Source of the DNA: Anderseniella sp963787895
Lineage (GTDB): Bacteria > Pseudomonadota > Alphaproteobacteria > Rhizobiales > Aestuariivirgaceae
DNA length: 64,000 bases
Direction: 5' to 3'
Assembly: GCA_963787895.1 (NCBI GenBank)
Contig: CAWBEX010000002.1
Coordinates: 310,001 to 374,000 of the forward strand
Program-made: the position numbers and the translations under genes
Shown here: positions 16,938 to 24,928 of the stretch, one piece after another
How the letters are laid out: every line of letters starts with the position of its first letter
Position numbering within the stretch: the first letter of the stretch is position 1
The notes under the pieces: generated by a model
What the model saw: the letters and a program-made list of their open reading frames with translations, nothing else
What the model was told of the DNA's origin: nothing
Databases searched by the model: none

Positions 16938-17975
16938 ATGATCAAAGAACTTTTCGCAACCACTGTACTCGCAGCATTTGCTGCCACTTCGTCATTTGCA
17001 GCCGTCAGTGCTGCCGAAGTGGATGGCCCGGAAGTGAAATGGAACGTTTCACTGTGGGGCAAGAAGCGCGCCTTTACCGCAGGATTTGAAAAGCTGTCAG
17101 AAATCGTCAATGCCAAGACCGACGGCAAGTTCACCATGACGCTGCACTATGGCGAGGCGCTTTCCAAATCGCGTGAAAACCTTGACGGCATTTCCGTCGG
17201 TGCGTTTGAAGCGGCCATGACCTGCAACTTCTACCACCCGCAAAAGAACCCCGGTCTAATGGTCACCACGATGCCGTTCCTGCCAATGGCCAACTGGGAT
17301 GACAACCGCAAGATCCGCGACGCGCTTTACGCTCATCCCGATATCATCAAGGAGCATGCCCAGTGGAATGCCATGCTCTATATGTCGTCTTACCTTCCGC
17401 AGTATGAATTTCTGGGCAAAGGTGAACCGCCTGCAAAGCTGGCGGACTGGAAAGGTAAATCTGTTCGCGCAGGCGGCGGTCTTGGCAGTGCCATGGCTGT
17501 CCTGGGTGCCACGCCAACAAGCTCTACAGCGACCGAAGTCTACACCGGCATGCAGCAGGGTACGATGGATGCAGCGTCTTTCCCGTTCACATATTCACAC
17601 GTGGCATACAAGATACACGAAGTGTCTGACTGGTTCACCGGCAACCTGTCGCCTGGCACATCTGACTGCCCCTTGTTGTTCTCCAAAACAGCCTTTGATG
17701 GCTTGCCCGAGCAGTATCAGAAGCTGTTGATGGATTCCAAGGATGAGGCCGCAAAGGCACAAATCCAGGCATACATAGACATCGACAAGGTCAACATTCC
17801 GATGCTGAAGGAAAAGCTGAAGGAAGTGACCTATACCGACGAGCAACTGGCGGAATTCCGCAAGGAAGCCGGCAAGCCAGTGATCGACAAGTGGATTGCC
17901 GACAATCAGGACAAGTTCGATGCCAAGGGGCTGGTTGAATTGGTCTACTCGACAGTCGGTAAAAAGTACGAATAG
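16938..17975 (+). CDS. TRAP transporter substrate-binding protein (DctP family)
   Basis: Periplasmic solute receptor (345 aa) for a TRAP transporter. It has a signal peptide (residues 1-26), then the fold typical of DctP proteins: FEKLSEIVNAKTDGKFTMTLHYG at the start, the central LADWKGKSVRAGGG with the ligand-binding arginine, TEVYTGMQQGTMDAA and the C-terminal helices. The start at 16938 has GGGAGT upstream; the longer frame from 16884 would hide the signal peptide. The ligand is probably an organic acid, but sequence alone does not identify it. The two permease genes follow. Confidence 0.92.
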   Translation: MIKELFATTVLAAFAATSSFAAVSAAEVDGPEVKWNVSLWGKKRAFTAGFEKLSEIVNAKTDGKFTMTLHYGEALSKSRENLDGISVGAFEAAMTCNFYHPQKNPGLMVTTMPFLPMANWDDNRKIRDALYAHPDIIKEHAQWNAMLYMSSYLPQYEFLGKGEPPAKLADWKGKSVRAGGGLGSAMAVLGATPTSSTATEVYTGMQQGTMDAASFPFTYSHVAYKIHEVSDWFTGNLSPGTSDCPLLFSKTAFDGLPEQYQKLLMDSKDEAAKAQIQAYIDIDKVNIPMLKEKLKEVTYTDEQLAEFRKEAGKPVIDKWIADNQDKFDAKGLVELVYSTVGKKYE

Positions 17976-18072
17976 CCAACTGCTGCATGATCGCCACGGG
18001 CTGATAGAGCCTGCCTCAGAGCTGGCACGCCCGTGGCGGCAACTTTTGTATTTGCCTGGGGAGGCAGCGCCG

Positions 18073-18696
18073 GTGGATGATCAAACTCCGGAAGTAGTGG
18101 ACGTAAAGGATGCGTGGGGCAAATGGCTGTTGAAAGCCAACCAGCTTCTGTCTCCCATCGAAGACCTGTTCAACATGCTGTCTGGCCTGATGATATTTGG
18201 CCTGATGTTCCTCGGTATGCTGCAAATCATCCTGCGCACAATTTTCCGCTCTCCCATGTTTGGCTACATCGACTATGTCGAGCTTGGCATGATCGCATTT
18301 GCGATGTTCTCCATCTCGCAGGTGCAGCGCCTTGGCGGGCATGTTCGCATGGAAATTGTTGTCGGTTATCTGAAAGGCGCCGCATTGTGGGCAGCTGAAG
18401 TTGTCGGCGTAGCGGTGCAGATATTCATAGTTGGAGTGCTGATCCCCTATTCATACTCCCACTTCCTGCGATCCTGGCAGTTTGGTGACTCCACCATAGA
18501 CATTGAACTCGCGGTGTGGCCTGCCAAACTGGTCGTGCCGGTCATGTTGTCTGTCCTGTTCGTGCGCCTGCTCATACAGATGTTTGGTTATTTGCGCCTG
18601 ACACTAAATCCTGCGCTACAGCCTGTCGCTGTACCGGTGATGAAGACGGTCGAGCAGCAGGCGCAAGAAGAGATCAAGGGAGCGCAAACTCCATGA
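18073..18696 (+). CDS. TRAP transporter small permease subunit (DctQ)
   Basis: Four-helix membrane subunit (207 aa) of the TRAP transporter. Typical features are helix 1 GLMIFGLMFLGMLQIILR, then the VELGMIAFAMFSISQVQRLGGHVRME region that marks DctQ proteins, and two further spans. The start is taken as GTG at 18073, 8 bp after GGGGAGG; the frame is open further upstream but without resemblance. It overlaps the large permease by 4 bp (ATGA). Confidence 0.9.
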   Translation: MDDQTPEVVDVKDAWGKWLLKANQLLSPIEDLFNMLSGLMIFGLMFLGMLQIILRTIFRSPMFGYIDYVELGMIAFAMFSISQVQRLGGHVRMEIVVGYLKGAALWAAEVVGVAVQIFIVGVLIPYSYSHFLRSWQFGDSTIDIELAVWPAKLVVPVMLSVLFVRLLIQMFGYLRLTLNPALQPVAVPVMKTVEQQAQEEIKGAQTP

Positions 18697-20054
18697 TTCT
18701 TGGGCTGGATGAATTTTCCACAGGCATAGTTTTCGTGTGTTTGCTGATTGTCATGGTGATGCTGGGCGTGCGCGTGTTTGCAGCCGCTGCCATCACTGGA
18801 TTTCTGGGATTGCTGGAACTCAAGGGCTGGCACGTAGCTGCCTCGATTGCAGGCACCATTCCCCATTCGAAAACCGTCACATATCCGTTGTCGGTGCTGC
18901 CGCTGTTCATCCTCATCGGCTTCCTTGCGTTCTACGCCGGCCTCACACGGCGGTTGTTTGAGGCAGCGCGACGGTGGATGGGCTGGGTGCCAGGCGGCCT
19001 GGCCGTGGCAACAGTCATGGCGACGGCGGGTTTTGCAGCGGTATCAGGAGCATCCACCGCAACCGCTGCCGTGTTCTCCCGCGTCGCCATTCCTGACATG
19101 TTGAAGAACGGCTACGACAAGCGCCTCACCGCAGGCGTTGTTGCAGCTGGCGGCACACTTGCCTCTCTCATTCCGCCATCTGCCATCCTTGTAATCTACG
19201 CCATCATTGTCGAACAATCGGTTGGCAAGCTGCTGCTGGCGGGTTTCTTGCCTGGGCTGTACTCTGCGGTGATCTACGTCATTCTCATCGTTGGCATGTG
19301 CTGGTGGAACCCGAAATTGGGCAAACCAATCAGTGGCTTCACCTGGAAGGAACGCTTTGAGAGCCTGCCCGGTACTCTGCCCATCTTCGTCGTTGTCGGC
19401 ATTATCTTCACCGCCATCTATACAGGCTCGGCTACCCCCACTGAAGCAGGTGCTCTGGGCGCCATGGTGGTCTTCCTGTTCTACATCTGGCGAGCGTTCC
19501 GCGAGAACGAGATGAGCAAGATGTCCGGCCGCCTGAAAGAGGCCCTGATCGAAACAGCGCGCCTCACCGCTATGATTTTTACGCTGATCTGGGGAGTGTT
19601 CCTGTTCGTCCGCTTTCTCGGTTTTGCCGGGCTGCCAGCCGCGTTTTCAGCCTGGGTGGTGACGCTGGACGTGCCACCCATCGTCATCATGATCTGCATT
19701 CTGCTGGCCTATGCGGTGCTTGGCATGTTCATGGATGCCATCGGCATGCTGATCCTGACACTGCCCGTCGTCTACCCGGCCGTCATTGCACTGGGTTACG
19801 ACCCAATCTGGTTTGGCATCATCGTCGTCAAAATGGCTGAGATATGCCTGATTACCCCGCCCATCGGGCTGAACTGTTTCGTCGTGGCAGGCGTGAGCAG
19901 GGACTTGAAGGATGACAATGGCAAATCACTGGAAATACCGCTTCAGGACGTGTTCCGCGGTATTGGTCCGTTTTTCCTTGCAGACGTGGTCACCGTTGCT
20001 GGCCTGCTGGCCTTCCCCGGCATCATCACATGGCTGCCAAGCCTGATGGATTGA
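18693..20054 (+). CDS. TRAP transporter large permease subunit (DctM)
   Basis: The 453-residue transport subunit of the TRAP system, which uses the sodium gradient. It shows DctM hallmarks: PLFILIGFLAFYAGL, AGFAAVSGASTATAAVF, GTLASLIPPSAILVIYAI, the GSATPTEAGALGA loop and the C-terminal EICLITPPIGLNCFVV. The start codon overlaps the dctQ stop, indicating coupled translation. The gene ends 2 bp from the convergent aminotransferase gene with no visible terminator. Confidence 0.95.
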   Translation: MILGLDEFSTGIVFVCLLIVMVMLGVRVFAAAAITGFLGLLELKGWHVAASIAGTIPHSKTVTYPLSVLPLFILIGFLAFYAGLTRRLFEAARRWMGWVPGGLAVATVMATAGFAAVSGASTATAAVFSRVAIPDMLKNGYDKRLTAGVVAAGGTLASLIPPSAILVIYAIIVEQSVGKLLLAGFLPGLYSAVIYVILIVGMCWWNPKLGKPISGFTWKERFESLPGTLPIFVVVGIIFTAIYTGSATPTEAGALGAMVVFLFYIWRAFRENEMSKMSGRLKEALIETARLTAMIFTLIWGVFLFVRFLGFAGLPAAFSAWVVTLDVPPIVIMICILLAYAVLGMFMDAIGMLILTLPVVYPAVIALGYDPIWFGIIVVKMAEICLITPPIGLNCFVVAGVSRDLKDDNGKSLEIPLQDVFRGIGPFFLADVVTVAGLLAFPGIITWLPSLMD

Positions 20055-20056
20055 CC

Positions 20057-20914
20057 TCAGGCGATGCCAGCTTCTTTCTTGATGGCCGCGATGTAGTATT
20101 CGCGCATCTTGCGTGCAACCGGACCCGGCTGGCCCCCGCCGATCATGTTGCCGTCAATCTCGACTATCGGCATCACCAAGGTGGTTGCCGACGACAGGAA
20201 GGCTTCGTCGGCAGCCTGTGCCTCGTCAACCGTGAACAATCGTTCTTCCAGTTTTACAGCATGATCCTTGCAAAGCTGCATGATCACCTTGCGGCGGATG
20301 CCGGGCAGGATCGAATTTGACAATGGACGCGTAATGATCGTGTCGCCCTTGACGATATATGCTGTTGATGATGTGCCCTCGGTAACGTACCCGTCCTCAA
20401 CCATCCAGCCTTCAAAAGCACCTTTCTCCACGGCTGCCTGCTTGGCCATAACCTGGCCCAACAAGGCAATCGACTTGATGTCGCGGCGCTTCCAGCGAAT
20501 GTCTTCCACTGTTACCACCTTGACGCCGGTCCGGGCATTCGGGTTGTCCAATAATGGCTTCTTCATCGTGAACGCGGCGACAGAGGGTTTTACATCCTTG
20601 GGGAATCCAAAGTCCCGGTCAGCCACTCCACGGGTGATCTGGGAGTACACACCACCTTCGTCAATGCCGTTCAGCTCAATCAGCTTCTCATGCATGGAGA
20701 CGTAGTCTGCATCACTCATAGGCATATCGATGCGCAGCTCAGCCAGAGACCGCTTCAGGCGATCCATGAAAGGCGCCTTGTCGACCATTTTTCCGCCAAT
20801 GACGGGAACGACTTCATAAATCCCGTCACCAAACACGAACCCGCGATCAAAGATTGATACCTTTGCCTCGCCCTCTGGCAAAAACTCACCATTCAAGAAA
20901 ACAATACGGCTCAT
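20057..20914 (-). CDS. dat: D-amino acid aminotransferase (class IV PLP enzyme)
   Basis: A 285-residue fold-type IV transaminase. N terminus IVFLNGEFLP, then FDRGFVFGDGIYEV, the PLP lysine in RRDIKSIALLGQVMAK, EGTSSTAYIVKGD and LPGIRRKVIMQL are all in the D-amino acid/branched-chain family; the SxxA spacing and overall sequence fit D-alanine aminotransferase better than IlvE. The reaction moves an amino group between D-amino acids and 2-oxo acids. It stands alone, convergent with the TRAP genes and divergent from the next hydrolase with 68 bp between. Confidence 0.88.
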   Translation of the reverse strand: MSRIVFLNGEFLPEGEAKVSIFDRGFVFGDGIYEVVPVIGGKMVDKAPFMDRLKRSLAELRIDMPMSDADYVSMHEKLIELNGIDEGGVYSQITRGVADRDFGFPKDVKPSVAAFTMKKPLLDNPNARTGVKVVTVEDIRWKRRDIKSIALLGQVMAKQAAVEKGAFEGWMVEDGYVTEGTSSTAYIVKGDTIITRPLSNSILPGIRRKVIMQLCKDHAVKLEERLFTVDEAQAADEAFLSSATTLVMPIVEIDGNMIGGGQPGPVARKMREYYIAAIKKEAGIA

Positions 20915-20982
20915 ACCTGACGTCCCATAAATGCAGATCGAATTACTTGCATCGTGTTATACGAGCCCCCATTTTCCACAAG

Positions 20983-21990
20983 ATGCCAGAAACCGACAAG
21001 TCATATCACCAGACAGCCGTCACTGTTGAGCACGACGGCGAACGCTTTGATGTACCCAGCCATCGCGTTGTCAATTGCACCAGCGATTTCTGGAAGTGGC
21101 AGACCTCCGGTGAAAAACACAGATGGCCCCGCTGGATCGAAAATACAGGTCACCCCGCACCTCCAGAAAGGGTGCATGGCGAGGCGATGTCCGCAACCTG
21201 GGTTGGTCATGCCACCGTGCTGGTGCAAACCGCAGGCTTGAACATCCTCACAGATCCGTTTTTCTCCATGCGGGCCAGCCCGTTCCAGTTTGCCGGTCCC
21301 AAGAGGGTTCGACATCCCGGAATTGCTTTGAACGATCTGCCGCCTGTCGACCTGATTCTGATTAGCCACAACCACTATGACCACATGGACATGCCCACCT
21401 TGCGCAAGCTGGCACGTCGGCACGATGCACCGATCCTTACCCCAACCGGTAATGCGCGCGTCATCCGTAAATGGGTCAGGGGTGCCAATATAATTGAGCG
21501 AGGCTGGCACGAGGGATATGATCTCAACCAATCAGCACAGGTGATCCCAACCCCTGCCCTGCACTGGTCAAAACGCAACTTCCGGGACCGCAACAAGGCG
21601 CTCTGGTCTGCGTTCTGGATCAGGGCAGGCAATCGCAACATCTATTTTGCCGCCGACACCGGCTTCGGTTCTGGCACCCATTTTGCTGAAACCAGGCAAC
21701 ATTACGGACAGCCGGACCTGGCTCTCATACCCATAGGCGCGTATGAGCCCAGATGGTTCATGCGCGCCCAGCACATCAACCCCGATGAGGCAGCACAGGC
21801 CCACAAGCTGCTGGGGGCGAAAACCTCAATCGGCATTCATCATGCAACCATTCAACTGACCGACGAAGCAATCGACGCACCCGCCAGGGCACTCGCTGAG
21901 GCGCGCGCAAGACATGGCATTGCCGAGCACGAATTTCAAACCCTTGACGTTGGTGAAACCTGGACCGGCCAGCCACTCGCCAAGCCCTGA
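20983..21990 (+). CDS. Metallo-beta-lactamase-fold hydrolase, NAPE-PLD/UlaG-like
   Basis: A 335-residue MBL-fold enzyme. The metal motif is SHNHYDHMD (HxHxDH), with further ligands in FAADTGFGSG and HHATIQLTDE; ATWVGHATVLVQ and LTDPFFSMRASPFQFAGPKR are typical of the N-acyl-phosphatidylethanolamine phospholipase D-like branch. Relatives hydrolyse phosphodiester or lactone bonds; the substrate here is unknown. The start is the ATG at 20983; the frame is open to 20854 but that part overlaps the aminotransferase gene. The thiolase gene follows 50 bp on. Confidence 0.88.
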   Translation: MPETDKSYHQTAVTVEHDGERFDVPSHRVVNCTSDFWKWQTSGEKHRWPRWIENTGHPAPPERVHGEAMSATWVGHATVLVQTAGLNILTDPFFSMRASPFQFAGPKRVRHPGIALNDLPPVDLILISHNHYDHMDMPTLRKLARRHDAPILTPTGNARVIRKWVRGANIIERGWHEGYDLNQSAQVIPTPALHWSKRNFRDRNKALWSAFWIRAGNRNIYFAADTGFGSGTHFAETRQHYGQPDLALIPIGAYEPRWFMRAQHINPDEAAQAHKLLGAKTSIGIHHATIQLTDEAIDAPARALAEARARHGIAEHEFQTLDVGETWTGQPLAKP

Positions 21991-22040
21991 GGCGGGTGAT
22001 AGGTTGCGGTTCAAAACAGTATCTCAGGAGGCAAGTCGGC

Positions 22041-23201
22041 ATGTCGGCAATCATTGGTTGGGCACACTCGCAGTTCGGAAAACTTGAAGACATGGATCTG
22101 GAATCGCTCCTGGCAAAGGTGTGCAGGCAAGCGGTTGAGGACGCAGGTATCGGCTTTGACGAGATTGATGCCATCTATGTCGGCAATTTCGGGATGTTTG
22201 AAAAGCAATCCTTCCCCGCAGCATTCGCGCTGGATGCAGACCCGGCATTTCGCTTCAAACCAGCGACCCGAGTCGAAAACGCATGTGCCACTGGTTCAGC
22301 CGCAGTGCACATGGGCCTCAACGACCTTGCGGCAAAGAAGTCGCGCTTCGTACTGGTGGTCGGTGCCGAGAAAATGACAGCTGCCTCCGGCGACGTTATT
22401 GGCGACGTGCTGCTGAACGCATCCTATCGCAAGACAGAAGCTGATACGCCCGGCGGCTTTGCCGGTGTGTTTGCCCGCATCGCCGATCTGTATTTCCAGC
22501 GCTATGGCGACCAGTCCGAAGCAATGGCGCGTATTGCAGCCAAGAACCACGCAAACGGCGTACACAACCCCTATGCCCAGATGCGCAAGGATTTCGGCTT
22601 CGAATTCTGCAATACCATCTCTGACAAGAACCCGACAGTCATAGGCGCGATCCGCCGCACCGACTGTTCGCTTGTGTCCGACGGAGCAGCAGCCATCGTG
22701 ATGACCGATATCGAAACCGCGCTTCGTTTTCCCAAGGCGGTGCATTTCCGCGCAGCCGCGCACGCGCAGGATTATCTGCCCATGGCAAAGCGCGACATAG
22801 TCTCGTTTGAAGGCTGCGAAAACGCATGGGCCAAAGCCCACGAAATAGCCGGCACAAAACTGGACGACCTGTCGTTCGTGGAAACCCATGACTGCTTTAC
22901 CATTGCCGAACTGATCGAATATGAGGCCATGGGGCTGACGAAAAAAGGCGAAGGCGCGCGCGCCATAACCGAAGGCTGGACCATGAAGGACGGCAAGTTG
23001 CCGGTGAACCCCTCTGGCGGCCTCAAGTCAAAGGGTCATCCGATTGGCGCAACCGGTGTGTCCATGCACATTATGGCTGCCATGCAACTTACCGGTCAGG
23101 CCGGAGACATGCAGTTGGACGCACCGCAACTTGCCGGTATCTTCAATATGGGCGGCGCAGCAGTGGCCAATTATGTGTCAATTCTTGAGCGTCTACGCTA
23201 G
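22041..23201 (+). CDS. Thiolase-family acetyl-CoA acetyltransferase (SCP2 type)
   Basis: A 386-residue thiolase. The nucleophilic cysteine is in RVENACATGSAAVHMG, a His in VETHDCFTIAE, and the C-terminal catalytic pair in GGLKSKGHPIGATG with IFNMGGAAVANY. The sequence fits the SCP2-type thiolases rather than PhaA/AtoB, so degradation of branched or unusual acyl-CoAs is more likely than PHB synthesis; this is family inference. The start at 22041 has a CAGGAGG site 8 bp upstream. Confidence 0.9.
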   Translation: MSAIIGWAHSQFGKLEDMDLESLLAKVCRQAVEDAGIGFDEIDAIYVGNFGMFEKQSFPAAFALDADPAFRFKPATRVENACATGSAAVHMGLNDLAAKKSRFVLVVGAEKMTAASGDVIGDVLLNASYRKTEADTPGGFAGVFARIADLYFQRYGDQSEAMARIAAKNHANGVHNPYAQMRKDFGFEFCNTISDKNPTVIGAIRRTDCSLVSDGAAAIVMTDIETALRFPKAVHFRAAAHAQDYLPMAKRDIVSFEGCENAWAKAHEIAGTKLDDLSFVETHDCFTIAELIEYEAMGLTKKGEGARAITEGWTMKDGKLPVNPSGGLKSKGHPIGATGVSMHIMAAMQLTGQAGDMQLDAPQLAGIFNMGGAAVANYVSILERLR

Positions 23202-23342
23202 GCAAAAGCACAAAATTTGGGCAACAGCCGTACAGCAGCTGCTTTTTGTGTTGATTGCCCGGAAATTATACAGATTCCAATTGCCTGCATCCGATGATTG
23301 ATTAAGTCTTCGGCAGATTTCATCTGCTGAGGGACCTTCTCG

Positions 23343-24560
23343 ATGATCAACGCAGCCGATACAGCCTGGATCCTGACATCCACCGCATTGGTTCTGTTCA
23401 TGACGCTGCCTGGTCTGGCGCTGTTCTACGGCGGCCTGGTGCGGTCACGAAACATCCTCTCGGTGCTAATGCAGTGTGTGTCAATTGCTGCGCTGATGTC
23501 AGTGGTGTGGCTGGTGGCAGGTTACTCGCTGGCGTTTGCGCAAGGCACTGCCTGGGTTGGCGGTCTGGGAAAGATGCTGCTGGCAGGCGTGGCGCGCGAC
23601 CAGGTGTTTGACGGCACCGGCCTGCCAGAAACTCTGTTCTTCATGTTCCAGATGACGTTTGCCATCATAACCCCGGCACTGATCGTGGGGGCTTTCGTGG
23701 AGCGCATAAAGTTCTCTGCCGTGCTGCTGTTCTGCACTCTCTGGCTGCTCTTAGTGTATGCGCCCGTTACTCACTGGGTGTGGGGCGGTGGCTGGCTCAG
23801 CGAGATGGGTGTCAAGGACTTCGCCGGCGGCATTGTCGTGCACGTTACAGCAGGTGTTGCGGCCATAGTGCTGGCAGTGATGCTGGGCGCGCGTGACGGC
23901 TTTCCCAATCATGTGCAACCGCCACACGCTCCTTGGATGGTAATGGTAGGGGCCAGTATGCTGTGGGTCGGGTGGTTCGGCTTCAATGCAGGCAGTGCAC
24001 TTTCAGCTGGTGCAGACGCTGGTATGGCAATGCTGGTTACTCACATCTCCGCGGCAACAGCCACACTCGTCTGGATTGTCATAGAGTGGTCGCGCTTTGG
24101 CAAACCCAGCCTTGTTGGCGCGGTGACTGGCACCATCGCCGGCCTGGCCACGATAACCCCCGCATCCGGCTTCGTCGGGCCGGTCGGTGGTTTGACCTGC
24201 GGCCTTGCTGGCGGATTGATCTGCTATTTCGCAGTAGACCTGATCCGCAACAGAATGAAGATCGATGACTCTCTGGATGTGATGGCTGTTCACGGGGTTG
24301 GCGGTGCCACCGGCACCATCCTCACAGCCTTCCTGATGAGCGCCAGTCTCGGTGGGGTTGGCTACGGTGAAGGCACGACTGCAGGCAGTCAACTGCTGGT
24401 GCAACTGACCGGAATCGCAGCAACCGCGATTTATTGCGCCGTCGCCAGCGTTGTCATCGTAATGATTGTGAGGGCAACCACCGGCTTACGTGTCTCGAGA
24501 GACCAGGAGCGCGAAGGGCTTGACCTCGCTTCCCATGGGGAAACCGGGTACAATCAATAG
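23343..24560 (+). CDS. amt: Ammonium transporter Amt
   Basis: An 11-span ammonium channel (405 aa). N terminus DTAWILTSTALVLFMTLPGLALFYGGLVR is diagnostic in part, and the twin pore histidines are in VVHVTAGVAA and AVHGVGGATG. It lacks a signal peptide. It is followed after 29 bp by a PII gene, the usual amt-PII pairing but in the less common order with amt first. An AGGGA site precedes the ATG. The 141-bp upstream region shows no convincing sigma-54 site to me. Confidence 0.96.
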   Translation: MINAADTAWILTSTALVLFMTLPGLALFYGGLVRSRNILSVLMQCVSIAALMSVVWLVAGYSLAFAQGTAWVGGLGKMLLAGVARDQVFDGTGLPETLFFMFQMTFAIITPALIVGAFVERIKFSAVLLFCTLWLLLVYAPVTHWVWGGGWLSEMGVKDFAGGIVVHVTAGVAAIVLAVMLGARDGFPNHVQPPHAPWMVMVGASMLWVGWFGFNAGSALSAGADAGMAMLVTHISAATATLVWIVIEWSRFGKPSLVGAVTGTIAGLATITPASGFVGPVGGLTCGLAGGLICYFAVDLIRNRMKIDDSLDVMAVHGVGGATGTILTAFLMSASLGGVGYGEGTTAGSQLLVQLTGIAATAIYCAVASVVIVMIVRATTGLRVSRDQEREGLDLASHGETGYNQ

Positions 24561-24589
24561 CTGCAGCGACGTACTCAGGAGTTGAACAA

Positions 24590-24928
24590 ATGAAATTCAT
24601 CATTGCCGTTATCCAGCCGCACCGGCTCGACTCTGTTCGCGAAGCCCTGTCCGCCATCGGCGTGACCGGCATGACAGCAACGGAAGTCAAAGGCTTCGGC
24701 CGCCAGGGCGGACACTCCGAAATCTACCGCGGCGCAGAATACACGGTGCACTATCTGCCCAAGGTCAAGCTGGAAATCGCCGTTGAAGACAAGATTGCGG
24801 AAAAAGCTGTGCAAGCCATTACAGACGCAGGCCGCACCGGCAAAATCGGCGATGGCAAGATATTCGTGCTCGATCTCGAAAGCGCGCTGCGGGTACGCAC
24901 CGGCGAAACTGGCGAACAGGCGCTCTAG
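24590..24928 (+). CDS. glnK: PII nitrogen regulatory protein (GlnK type)
   Basis: A 112-residue PII signalling protein. The T-loop region reads VKGFGRQGGHSEIYRGAEY, with the tyrosine that is uridylylated by GlnD in relatives, and the B- and C-loop motif AGRTGKIGDGKIFVLDLE is intact. PII binds ATP and 2-oxoglutarate; paired with amt it blocks the channel when nitrogen is ample. Its stop shares bases with the stop of the convergent molybdenum hydroxylase gene. Confidence 0.95.
   Translation: MKFIIAVIQPHRLDSVREALSAIGVTGMTATEVKGFGRQGGHSEIYRGAEYTVHYLPKVKLEIAVEDKIAEKAVQAITDAGRTGKIGDGKIFVLDLESALRVRTGETGEQAL

Noticed and set aside
22296..22889. 197-codon minus-strand ORF
   Set aside because: Antisense to the thiolase gene, which has intact catalytic motifs.
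23224..23250. Terminator after the thiolase gene
   Set aside because: A short self-complementary AGCAGCTGCT precedes five T residues, but there is no room for a loop, so a standard hairpin is unlikely.
23202..23342. sigma-54 promoter for amt
   Set aside because: No TGGC-N8-TTGC spacing was found; only weak partial matches.
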